DNA from: Pseudobutyrivibrio xylanivorans | Lineage (GTDB): Bacteria > Bacillota > Clostridia > Lachnospirales > Lachnospiraceae | Assembly: GCF_010906925.1 (NCBI RefSeq) | Contig: NZ_VTVE01000002.1 | Span: 310,001 to 374,000 of the forward strand | DNA length: 64,000 bases | Reading direction: 5' to 3' | Part shown: in pieces, positions 17,222 to 25,604 of the stretch | Layout of the letters: each line of letters begins with the position of its first letter | Numbering within the stretch: the stretch's first letter is position 1 | Translations under genes and position numbers: made by a program | The notes under the pieces: model-generated | Database searches by the model: none | What the model was told of the DNA's origin: nothing | The model's input: the letters and a program-made list of their open reading frames with translations, nothing else

Positions 17222-19030
17222 CTAGCTTAATACACTCTTGAGAGCTTCAACCAATTTATTGTTGTCATCCTCATCTCTAATCGCCACACGTATATATTCT
17301 TTTCCATTAAGTTTTTTAGATAAGTTCTTAACCAAAATATTATGGTTAATATAAAGCTGCTGAATAACATCAACTACCTTGTGCCCGTTAAGCAATTCAA
17401 TCATGAAATAATTTGCCTGTGATGGTACAATTCTTATGCTACTTATCTTTTTCAGCTCTTTAAAGAAGCGTAGTCTTTCATTTCTAAATTCTATTAATGC
17501 ATTCTCGTACTGACCTTTATATTTCTCTGCAATTTGCATATAAAACTCAGCAAATGAATTTATATTCCAAATAGAAACGCTTTTCTTTATCAGGCCAATT
17601 AAATCTTTATCACCTGATGCCATTATTCCCAAACGCAGTCCCGGTACTCCATAGGACTTAGAAATACTCTTTACTACATACAACATCTTATATTTTTCCA
17701 ATATATCTTGGTCTAATAAGGAGTTTTCTTTTTCGTCTGCAAAATCTGCAAAAGATTCATCGATAACAATATTTATCTTTCTTTCATCGCACCATTCAAT
17801 TAAAGATAATAAATCCTCTTTTTCAATATAATTTCCTGATGGATTGTCTGGATTAATAATTATCAAATTGTGTATTTTTTTATCTGCAAAGAAAGACTCA
17901 ATTTCCTTGATTCCATATGAATAATCAGGATTATCCACTTGCATAACAACAGATTGCTTCGACGGATATCTATTTGGATATTCTTCAAAAGTAGGTCTAA
18001 TAAAACCTACCTTACCTTCCATTTGCTCCATCAATATCTTAATCAATTCTGCTGCTCCATTACCAACAACTATATTTTCTTGATGGACGTTAAAATTTTT
18101 AGATGCTAATAGTGAATTTACTTTCATCCCAGATGGATAGTTAGTAAGCAAACAGTCAAATGAGGCTTTCATTTCATCTTTTATTTTTTGATTAGGATAA
18201 TAAGGATTTACTAGATAACAAAAATCAAGCAGTCCTGGAAATCTCCAGTAGCCCCCATATCTTTCCTCAATTTTTTCGACTTTAGCACATATGTTGTCAC
18301 AGAAAAGAACTTCTGCTATATCCAAATCCTGTGCATCATCAATCTCATACCATTTCTGATTGTTAAGGCGCTTTCCTTTTATTTCTGATGAATCAAGCAT
18401 CGTAATAACTTTCAATACCTGTTCATAATATTCATTCTCACCTAATGCCTTCTGATAAGCATCTAAAAATGGTATGTAATAATTCTCAGAGAATCTTCGA
18501 CTAAACTTATAAATATTTACAGTCTTGTAACAACCAATCGTATTGTTAAAATCAAAATTTCTTCCTGAAATGAAATCTACAATATTATCATCCTCATCCA
18601 GTTTTATACATGTTCCGTCCATCCAAGACTGATATTTGTCAACGAGAGCCAATGTCTCTCTTGGGTCTTCTAACAATGAATCTAAAACAGAATCCTCAAA
18701 AATAATGTCCGATTCAAACAAGATTGTGTCATCCTTCAACAACCAGTCTTTGGCTAAAGCCAAAGAATAAATATTGTTGGTTTTATCATAAATAGGATTA
18801 TCTATATATGTTATTGGAGTCTGTGTATTAAGGGTGTCAATATAATCTATTAGCTTTTGACCATGGTAACCCACCACAATTACAACTCTAGAAAAATGCT
18901 TCTTATCTATTTGAGACAGCATTCTCTCAATCAGAGTCACCCCATTAACTCTAACCATGCACTTTGTATTGTCTTGTGTTAATTCTTTAAGTCTTCGCCC
19001 CATACCTGCAGCTAATATTATTGCTTGCAT
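17222..19030 (-). CDS. Fusion of sugar/choline-type nucleotidyltransferase and PLP aminotransferase-fold enzyme
   Basis: 602 residues. Residues 1-235 are a nucleotidyltransferase like LicC: MQAIILAAGMGRRLKELTQD, VIVVGYHGQKL, FESDIIFEDS. Residues 245-602 are a fold-type I PLP enzyme close to HisC/CobD: VVGNGAAELI, INPDNPSGN (393-400), VIDESFADF with Asp424, and the PLP lysine in SISKSYGVPGLRLG (Lys458). CobD-type enzymes decarboxylate phosphothreonine or phosphoserine, so one protein could make a phospho-amino-alcohol and activate it as a CDP derivative. That is inference; simple aminotransferase activity is possible. Start follows AAGGGGACC. The neighbouring 19044 protein could act next. Confidence 0.82.
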   Translation of the reverse strand: MQAIILAAGMGRRLKELTQDNTKCMVRVNGVTLIERMLSQIDKKHFSRVVIVVGYHGQKLIDYIDTLNTQTPITYIDNPIYDKTNNIYSLALAKDWLLKDDTILFESDIIFEDSVLDSLLEDPRETLALVDKYQSWMDGTCIKLDEDDNIVDFISGRNFDFNNTIGCYKTVNIYKFSRRFSENYYIPFLDAYQKALGENEYYEQVLKVITMLDSSEIKGKRLNNQKWYEIDDAQDLDIAEVLFCDNICAKVEKIEERYGGYWRFPGLLDFCYLVNPYYPNQKIKDEMKASFDCLLTNYPSGMKVNSLLASKNFNVHQENIVVGNGAAELIKILMEQMEGKVGFIRPTFEEYPNRYPSKQSVVMQVDNPDYSYGIKEIESFFADKKIHNLIIINPDNPSGNYIEKEDLLSLIEWCDERKINIVIDESFADFADEKENSLLDQDILEKYKMLYVVKSISKSYGVPGLRLGIMASGDKDLIGLIKKSVSIWNINSFAEFYMQIAEKYKGQYENALIEFRNERLRFFKELKKISSIRIVPSQANYFMIELLNGHKVVDVIQQLYINHNILVKNLSKKLNGKEYIRVAIRDEDDNNKLVEALKSVLS

Positions 19031-19043
19031 AAATGGTCCCCTT

Positions 19044-20792
19044 TCATCTTGTAACTACTGTAATGTCATCCTTAACGATACTAAACAATTCTTCTATCTT
19101 ATTAGAATCTAATATCTCAGTGTCTTGCTCATATACCCTTTTTCTTCCATTGCTAAATATTATTATCTTATCTCCATTTTCAAATACAAATGCTTCAAAA
19201 GCCAACAAGTCTTCTTCGTATCCTAGTTTTTTATATAAAAACTTAAAGTCAGGATTATAGATTTCTGAACGAGCACACTTTATATACTCTCTTTTCTTAA
19301 TATCAATATCCCTGCCTTCTTCCATCGATAATGCAACATTGTTCATCTCTGCCAAAGAAACAATTTGATTGTTTCTTCCTGCTTTAACATGGTTTCCAAA
19401 TACTATAAATGGTACTTGAGTCCATCCTTCTGAACATGTAAGCTCTATTTCAGGTACATCCTCAAGTTTAGTATCTTTTGACAATAATAGATTTCCATGA
19501 TCCGCATACATTAATATATTTAAATCCACATTATCCAAGAAAATTTCAAGTGTTTCATCTGTGTATCTCATAGAGTCATCATGCTGTTTTTCATAATCAG
19601 CTCTGAGTTTTCCGCCCTTCTGTGGCAAAAAATCAAACAGCATTGCTGTCCCTTCAAATAAAACATCTCCTTCAGTATATGGATTTGAAAATGAATAATG
19701 GGTTTCATATAATTCATGAATTAAAAATAATCCATTATCTGTTTCCAAAGCGTCTAACATAAAATCCCATAACTTCTGGGTCAAGGTTTGAAATGCTCCG
19801 CTATACTTTATTAACGAATCTTCAATATGTTTGTCCATGTCAGTATACAAGCATATTTTTCTTTTCTGTTCTTTCGCTTGCTTTATAAATCTACACTCAT
19901 CACCTAATACTTTATTACTTTTGTAATAACCTGTTTGCATATTAAAATTTTCGCTATACACTGGCATCAAACTTTCAAAAGTGGATGTTGAATAAGAATA
20001 TGCATTTGTATAAAAAAGACCTTTTCTATCTATTATCTTCATGATTCTTGGCATTACTTGGTGATTCATATCACTTCTCTTCATACCATCTAGACATAGT
20101 AACAGAACGTTCTTTTTATCTATTTTTTTGTATGCTTCTAGCATTAAGCTATATAATTCTTCAATGTCTTCTAGAAGACATTGATATAGCTTTTCTGCAT
20201 ACAAGCAATCTGCTTTTTTACAACACTCTATTGCTAATCTAATATCTTTGATTTGAAGAAACAAAGATATTAATTCACGATATTTTTCTTTATCATCAGG
20301 TTTTGTTTTTAGCTTGTTTATTGTTCTATATATCTGCTGAGGATGAGTTCCATAATAGTAGTCCGCATTCAGTTTTATACCCCTTTTATTAATTTCCTCA
20401 TAAATATCTAGAACAGGAATACTAGGACATATTTCTTTTAATTTAGCTGCAATTTCTTTCCTAAATTTGTATGAAGAAATAATAATACCGTCTATCTCAT
20501 ATTCAGATATTTCATTGTCTGTGATTTGTTTGAACCCTGACTCATTTTCTTGATTATAGTTATCAATGATGACTTTTACGTTCTTCAATTCAAACATAAA
20601 ATCAGCCATAAGCATCTTTGTGTGACCACCATTAGCATAGATAGCAGGCTTTTTCTTATCTTTAAGAAACTCTTCTAGTATTTCTTTTACATAGGCTGCA
20701 ATCTTTTTTCCATCAAGTGGACGCTCTAACCCATATTTTTCAAAAAGATCATTATATTTCTTTTCAATTTCAGCTTTTAATCTTACATCCAT
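19044..20792 (-). CDS. Sulfatase/alkaline-phosphatase superfamily protein with N-terminal GAG-like module
   Basis: 582 residues. Residues 47-140 are a variant of the locus module (KKPAIYANGGHTKML, VKVIIDNYN, GIIISSYKF). From about 225 it belongs to the alkaline-phosphatase superfamily: NVLLLCLDGMKRSD with metal Asp235, a nucleophile candidate in YSTSTFESLMP (268-271), HELYETHYSFSNP, and LMYADHGNLLL with the metal pair Asp-His at 431-432. Such enzymes include phosphoethanolamine and phosphoglycerol transferases, but those act outside the membrane; this one has no signal peptide or membrane helix. It abuts the upstream GT32 gene with no gap (TAA then ATG). Confidence 0.78.
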   Translation of the reverse strand: MDVRLKAEIEKKYNDLFEKYGLERPLDGKKIAAYVKEILEEFLKDKKKPAIYANGGHTKMLMADFMFELKNVKVIIDNYNQENESGFKQITDNEISEYEIDGIIISSYKFRKEIAAKLKEICPSIPVLDIYEEINKRGIKLNADYYYGTHPQQIYRTINKLKTKPDDKEKYRELISLFLQIKDIRLAIECCKKADCLYAEKLYQCLLEDIEELYSLMLEAYKKIDKKNVLLLCLDGMKRSDMNHQVMPRIMKIIDRKGLFYTNAYSYSTSTFESLMPVYSENFNMQTGYYKSNKVLGDECRFIKQAKEQKRKICLYTDMDKHIEDSLIKYSGAFQTLTQKLWDFMLDALETDNGLFLIHELYETHYSFSNPYTEGDVLFEGTAMLFDFLPQKGGKLRADYEKQHDDSMRYTDETLEIFLDNVDLNILMYADHGNLLLSKDTKLEDVPEIELTCSEGWTQVPFIVFGNHVKAGRNNQIVSLAEMNNVALSMEEGRDIDIKKREYIKCARSEIYNPDFKFLYKKLGYEEDLLAFEAFVFENGDKIIIFSNGRKRVYEQDTEILDSNKIEELFSIVKDDITVVTR

Positions 20793-21884
20793 TTATCTTA
20801 TTCTTTCTTTATATAATTCTTCTAATTTTTGCATTCCTTCTTTTTCTCTATCACTCTTCCAAGCTCCCGCCTCTTTATGTACCGAAACCGTCTTATCTGA
20901 GAAGCAATCTGGCATTCCTGGAATTGTCAATGGAGACATTACCTCATTTGGATATACAACCACCCCATCAATCTTTTGATATCTGTTTTCCAGTAAAAAT
21001 CCTCTTTTTTTCATTTCTGGATGTACAAATTGATGGCAAGGAACATTTCCTGGTTTTCCATTTTCGTTCAAGAAATGACTTTGGGCAAATTTATCTCTTA
21101 GTGCGCCAATGATTTCACTGTGTGCCGCAGCACCAAATCCACAGCCATGATTAATTCTGTCCGCACATCCCATATTAAAGAACGCTTTGTCACACAATAA
21201 GTCATCAAAACTTCTTAAAGCCTCAACGTCAGTATCCAAATATATTCCCCCCTCATTGTAAATAATGTCTAATCTCGCAAAATTAGGAAAAAAAGCAAAA
21301 GCTTTACTTTCTATAGCTTCTCGCGAATAATCACATTTCTTACAATCATAATTATTTTCATTCCATTCTATTATCTCGTAATCAGGATTATATTTTTTCC
21401 ATGTTTGAATGTTCTTTTTAAACTCTTCCGGCAGTTCTTTCCCTCCAACCCAAATATAATGGATTTTCTTAGGGATTATCATTGAACCTGATGAAAACAC
21501 AAAATCCGTCCCAGCTTCTTTTGTGTTTCTTACAATTATTTGCAAAAAAGTTCTTAAACCATCCAATTCTGGAATAACATCTAACTGATTTACAATCTCT
21601 GCACTGTAAAATGGGGATGTAATCATCAAAATACTTCGAGATATCTCTCCTTTAATTCTTTTAACAAATTTCTTAGGACTAATTATCTCTACATCTCTTC
21701 CATTATGCTTTACGCTATTTCCCCACATTCGATCGTTATTATCAACAATTGCTTCAATGTCTTTGTTTTCATGATATATATCAAGACAACTTTCCAACGC
21801 CCTACCCGCGCCAAATAAGTAAACCTTATTTTTTTGAGACATCTTTCTATATTCAATTGGTCCACAATTATCGAGTTTTAGCAT
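20793..21884 (-). CDS. GT32 glycosyltransferase with N-terminal GAG module
   Basis: 363 residues. Residues 18-118 are the Rossmann-like module (NKVYLFGAGRALESC, EAIVDNNDRMWG, SILMITSPFYS). From about 136 a family 32 domain: IPKKIHYIWVGGKELPE, TWKKYNPDYEIIEWNENNYD, FFPNFARLDIIYNEGGIYLDTDVEAL with DxD at 217-219, GCGFGAAAHSEII, and SVHKEAGAW near the end. Paralogue of the 14989 gene. Its start overlaps the 21878 gene by seven bases. Confidence 0.88.
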   Translation of the reverse strand: MLKLDNCGPIEYRKMSQKNKVYLFGAGRALESCLDIYHENKDIEAIVDNNDRMWGNSVKHNGRDVEIISPKKFVKRIKGEISRSILMITSPFYSAEIVNQLDVIPELDGLRTFLQIIVRNTKEAGTDFVFSSGSMIIPKKIHYIWVGGKELPEEFKKNIQTWKKYNPDYEIIEWNENNYDCKKCDYSREAIESKAFAFFPNFARLDIIYNEGGIYLDTDVEALRSFDDLLCDKAFFNMGCADRINHGCGFGAAAHSEIIGALRDKFAQSHFLNENGKPGNVPCHQFVHPEMKKRGFLLENRYQKIDGVVVYPNEVMSPLTIPGMPDCFSDKTVSVHKEAGAWKSDREKEGMQKLEELYKERIR

Positions 21885-22693
21885 TTTACCCCATATTTCT
21901 CCATTATTCTTTTATTTATTTCTTTTAACGGACTAAGTATTCCTTCTTCTAGTTTTTTAGACAACTCGGATATATCTGCTCTTCCATTTGCCTCATGGAT
22001 ATTTATTTTCCCGCCATTTAAAGATTTATAAATATCTGCATCAATTGTATTTTCGCCCCAATATATAGCTATCGCAAGACGATGTACTCCATCAAGCAAC
22101 TCATAATTCTCTAATAAACTAATTGGATTTATTTCTTTGTAGCCTTTTTTTTCAACAATCTCAATCAGCTCTTTGAAGGAATCTAATCTCTTATTTGCTG
22201 TATCAATACCACAATGCAATTTCATCGCTGCCAAATACAGCTCATATCCATCGGCTCTTTCCCCGTAGAATTGTTCAATTGCTGCATAACGAATAGCAAT
22301 CATTAAATTATTTTTATTAGCACTCAGTACTGATTTAATTGGAACATTCTCTGTACATATTTTATTACCCGCCAAGAGCTCATACAGATTTGGATATATC
22401 CATGTATAATTCTCTATTCCACTTTGCTTAAGAATTGTCTCAATTTCTCCCGTAATTGACTCGTGTACAGCAATACAAACCAATTCATCATTGAGATTAC
22501 ATTCATCAATCGCTCTTACAGACCAGCCGTATTTTGCTTCTGATGATCCTTTAGTTGTTATAAACCCTTCAAACTTTCCCAATAAATCTCTATTTTCAAG
22601 CGCTTTATAAAAATTATCAGCTACATATCCTGCGCCATAGATAACGTATTTATTTTTCTTTAAGGTTCTAACTAAATCCTCTGTTCTAAGCAT
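21878..22693 (-). CDS. GAG module fused to a ParB/sulfiredoxin-like domain
   Basis: 271 residues, probably the first gene of the glycan operon. Residues 14-110 are the Rossmann-like module (NKYVIYGAGYVADNF, GFITTKGSS, LVCIAVHESITGE). The rest holds NPISLLENYELLDGVHRLAIAIYWGENTID, which resembles the G-x-H/R-R core of ParB/Srx-fold domains; in ParB and the related kinase SerK this fold binds and hydrolyses nucleotides. I cannot assign a reaction. A small-molecule kinase or phosphotransferase would fit a locus with phosphodiester chemistry, but that is a guess. GGAGAG lies upstream of the ATG. Confidence 0.65.
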   Translation of the reverse strand: MLRTEDLVRTLKKNKYVIYGAGYVADNFYKALENRDLLGKFEGFITTKGSSEAKYGWSVRAIDECNLNDELVCIAVHESITGEIETILKQSGIENYTWIYPNLYELLAGNKICTENVPIKSVLSANKNNLMIAIRYAAIEQFYGERADGYELYLAAMKLHCGIDTANKRLDSFKELIEIVEKKGYKEINPISLLENYELLDGVHRLAIAIYWGENTIDADIYKSLNGGKINIHEANGRADISELSKKLEEGILSPLKEINKRIMEKYGVKC

Positions 22694-22728
22694 TCGTTAG
22701 TCTCTCCATTTTTTACACTATCACTAAT

Positions 22729-22759
22729 ATTTTACCCTATTTCGTCCCAAATTACTCAA
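22729..22759 (-). promoter_or_regulatory. Possible promoter of the glycan operon
   Basis: Reading leftward, -35-like TTGAGT (22759-22754) and -10-like TAAAAT (22734-22729) are 19 bp apart, about 35 bp before the ATG at 22693. Both boxes are imperfect and the spacing is long, so this is a weak call. The position right after a terminator supports it. Confidence 0.35.
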
Positions 22760-22793
22760 AATCCCACAGAATGTTGTGAATATTTTGTGTCCT

Positions 22794-22826
22794 AAAAAAG
22801 CGATAGCAAATCGCCATCGCCTTTTT
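22794..22826. terminator. Probable bidirectional terminator
   Basis: A GCGAT/ATCGC stem with an 11-base loop is flanked by A6 on the left and T6 on the right, so the A and T runs extend the pairing. On the minus strand it ends the TagF-like transcript just before the glycan operon. Confidence 0.75.
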
Positions 22827-22828
22827 TC

Positions 22829-24085
22829 TTACTCCATCCTCCCCAAAATCTCCTGGGCCACCTTCTCGCTGGCATTACCGTCAAATACCAATCCGATCTT
22901 TCCAAAGAACTCATCCAGCCTATCCTCGTATTTCTGCTGGTCAAAATGCAGTACATCGTGCTCTAGGTCATCATTATTGGTGGCGATAGAGAATGGGAAT
23001 ACCCAGTCTTCTCCTGGGAACATTTCCTGATTTGCTGTGACCTTGTCAAGTGAGTCAGTGGTCATATTCCAGTATAGTGACCCTCTATCTCTTTCATACT
23101 TTTCAATATCATCTGCGTAGATAAATACAGGCATTTTTGCAAATGCCGCCTCGAAACATGCGCTAGAGTAATCTGTCATATAGGCATCCATAGCCGCCAT
23201 GATTTCATATAAATCGTCTGCCTGGCTTTCATTGAGGATTCTATCAGCGATTTCATCATTTTCATAATCAGAGAATCCTGCTGCAAGCTGCGGATGTACT
23301 CTAAAGCAGATGTACCATTTGCCTCCAAATTTCTCCTCAAGACAGTCAATCAAATGTTTAAAATCTACACTCCAAAGCTGCGAATATACAAAACGTTTTC
23401 CATCCTTAGCCCCCTCTCTAAAAGTAGGAGCAAACAACAGAATCTTTGCATCTTCTGGCAGACCATTTTTTATCCTATATTTCTGCTTAATGACACTTCT
23501 GTCACCATATAGCACATCGCATCTTGGTGCGCCTGTCTTTAGATAGTGGCCATCGTAAATAAGCCCCTTTGGACTAGCCAGCTCGCAGAATTTCGAATCG
23601 ATTATCAAATCATCTATCATATCCGAATCATTTTTGCTAACCAGATATGCCATTTTTGAAAAGCCTGCTCCGCGCCATAATCCAACAGTCTTGATACCGA
23701 GTGTATAGTGATTCGTATTTACGTAGTACTGACCTTTTCTCTTTACTGTTCCATAAGGTTTTCTATAATTATCAATCCACACTTTTGAACGAGTCAGATA
23801 GTATGCTCTAGACCACAGAGTGTTTGGAACCTTTTTTATATAATCAGGGAATTCTTTTTCCCAAGCATTTTTATTTACAAACCAAACAAATTTAAGAGAT
23901 CCATCCATTTTGTGAAGCTTTTCAACCAAATACTTAGGATTGCATCCAAATCCGCCTTTTCCCTCAAAAGTGCACACGCTTACAAGTTTTTTATCAATAG
24001 GAAAAACTCTACAAAAATAAAAGCACATGCTGTTACACAGTGCTTTTATTCTTCTTTTTAAAATGTACAAATCTTCTTTTTTCAT
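22829..24085 (-). CDS. CDP-glycerol glycerophosphotransferase (TagF/TagB family)
   Basis: 418 residues. Polymerises or primes polyol-phosphate from CDP-glycerol at the inner face of the membrane. Marks are WRGAGFSKMAYL (LWHG-like loop), LKTGAPRCDVLY, ILLFAPTFREGAK, WYICFRVHPQLA, and the donor-site AYMTDYSSACFEAAFAKMPVFIY. No membrane helix; the basic N-terminus MKKEDLYILKRRIKAL suggests peripheral membrane contact. It follows 21 bp after the TagD-fusion gene, which would make its CDP-glycerol, so the two form a teichoic-acid-like pair. It lacks the repeats of a long TagF. Confidence 0.88.
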   Translation of the reverse strand: MKKEDLYILKRRIKALCNSMCFYFCRVFPIDKKLVSVCTFEGKGGFGCNPKYLVEKLHKMDGSLKFVWFVNKNAWEKEFPDYIKKVPNTLWSRAYYLTRSKVWIDNYRKPYGTVKRKGQYYVNTNHYTLGIKTVGLWRGAGFSKMAYLVSKNDSDMIDDLIIDSKFCELASPKGLIYDGHYLKTGAPRCDVLYGDRSVIKQKYRIKNGLPEDAKILLFAPTFREGAKDGKRFVYSQLWSVDFKHLIDCLEEKFGGKWYICFRVHPQLAAGFSDYENDEIADRILNESQADDLYEIMAAMDAYMTDYSSACFEAAFAKMPVFIYADDIEKYERDRGSLYWNMTTDSLDKVTANQEMFPGEDWVFPFSIATNNDDLEHDVLHFDQQKYEDRLDEFFGKIGLVFDGNASEKVAQEILGRME

Positions 24086-24106
24086 TATCCGCCCAATCCC
24101 TATTAA

Positions 24107-25447
24107 TTAGACTCCTCTATTCTCATGAATGAGGAACTTCTCCATAACGGAAGCCATAGTTATTGATTCTTTTCTTGTGAGCTTGAACTCGCTGCTTTCA
24201 TTACCATTTATCTGATTTAACATATCAGCTATCTCATATCTAAGTCCGTCATCTAGGAATGTCTCAGAATATTTTTCGACTCTACCTGGATCTTCGAAAT
24301 GTACTTCAAAATAAGTGGTCTTCCACCAAGGCGCCTCTGCGATTATATATCCCTGCGTTCCAGCGATAAGTAATCTGCCTTCGCTTTTAACTCCTAATCC
24401 ACAAGTGATAGTAGCCATTCCCCTAGGAAAATTCATTGAACACTTGGTAAATACATCCAGTCCATTTTCTGCATGGATACTATTAAAGCTAATATCATCA
24501 TATTCCAAGCCAAAAAGCTTAATAACTGGTAGCATACAATAACTTCCTAATTCTATGAAGCTTCCGCCATACTTAGTATCAGTTAACTCTCTGCTATCAG
24601 TTTTCTCAAGCTTAGTAAAGCATGCATCTACATATCTAATATTTCCGATTATTCCGCTTCTAGCTACATCCATAAGCTTTGTAAAGCCAGGACAATATGC
24701 TGTTTTAATTCCCTCGATTAAGATGACGCCATTCTCCTTTGCCAAGTCAAATAACTCTCTGGCTTCATCTTCCTTAAGGGCAAGCGGCTTTTCACTAATC
24801 ACATGGAGCCCTTGTGTTAATGCTGTTTTAATATATTCATAGTGATATTGATGAGGACAAGCAACATAAATAATATCAGAGTTCTCATGAAGCTCTTGCT
24901 CTGTTTTGAATAAATTTATATCATGTTCTTCTGCAAATTCCTTTGCACTTTCAGTATTAGGATTATATACACCTTGAATATTAACACCAGATACCTTGCG
25001 AGCCTCAGCTACAAATCTACCTGCTATACGACCATTACCAATAATGCCGATTCGCTTGATACTGAAATTCTGATTGCGAAGCATAGTAGATGATACATCC
25101 TTGGTACGCTCAAGGTATACCACTTCACAATACTCTCTCAAATAATCAAAGTATCCTACCCAGTCACTACCTACAGTAAAAATATCAACATTGTATTTTT
25201 GGATATCGCTTACCTTCTGACCGTAACTTTCCTCGATGATAATTTCATCAGCAAAACCAGATTTTTTAACATTTTCTATTCTAGTAAGCAAATCATCAAC
25301 TACATTAAGCTTACCTCTTTGTCTATCATAGCTCTCGGTGGTCACACCAACAATTAGGTAATCACCCAGTGCTTTTGCTCTTTGTAATAATTTGTAATGA
25401 CCTTCATGGAATAAATCAAAGGTTCCGTAAGTAATTACTTTTTTCAT
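24107..25447 (-). CDS. Fusion of glycerol-3-phosphate cytidylyltransferase (TagD) and Gfo/Idh/MocA oxidoreductase
   Basis: 446 residues. Residues 1-130 are TagD: TYGTFDLFHEGHYKLL with the HxGH nucleotide site, VGVTTESYD, and YLERTKDVSSTMLR, the RTxGxST loop; this makes CDP-glycerol from CTP and glycerol 3-phosphate. Residues 131-446 are an NAD(P)-dependent oxidoreductase: IGIIGNGRIAGRFV (cofactor loop), ACPHQYHYEYI, and HVISEKPLAL with the conserved Glu-Lys-Pro. The oxidoreductase substrate is unknown; it may make the polyol phosphate or act on a sugar of the same polymer. Start follows GAAGGAA. Confidence 0.9.
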   Translation of the reverse strand: MKKVITYGTFDLFHEGHYKLLQRAKALGDYLIVGVTTESYDRQRGKLNVVDDLLTRIENVKKSGFADEIIIEESYGQKVSDIQKYNVDIFTVGSDWVGYFDYLREYCEVVYLERTKDVSSTMLRNQNFSIKRIGIIGNGRIAGRFVAEARKVSGVNIQGVYNPNTESAKEFAEEHDINLFKTEQELHENSDIIYVACPHQYHYEYIKTALTQGLHVISEKPLALKEDEARELFDLAKENGVILIEGIKTAYCPGFTKLMDVARSGIIGNIRYVDACFTKLEKTDSRELTDTKYGGSFIELGSYCMLPVIKLFGLEYDDISFNSIHAENGLDVFTKCSMNFPRGMATITCGLGVKSEGRLLIAGTQGYIIAEAPWWKTTYFEVHFEDPGRVEKYSETFLDDGLRYEIADMLNQINGNESSEFKLTRKESITMASVMEKFLIHENRGV

Positions 25448-25536
25448 ATATATTCCTTCTCAGCCCCATGGCTTCATAAAAAACTATAGAATTCTATGAT
25501 AGTTATCGGCTATTACAAATTTAATTTTACTATTCT

Positions 25537-25564
25537 ATTGTAGAAAAAGCTCTATTATTCACAA
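25537..25564 (-). promoter_or_regulatory. Probable promoter of the tagD-fusion/tagF pair
   Basis: Reading leftward, TTGTGA (25564-25559) and TACAAT (25542-25537) are 16 bp apart, leaving a leader of about 85 bases. A 12-bp palindrome ATAGAATTCTAT lies in the leader at about 25486-25497. Confidence 0.45.
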
Positions 25565-25604
25565 AATGTCCATAAGAATTTCAGCAAGTCATAAAGCTTT
25601 CACT

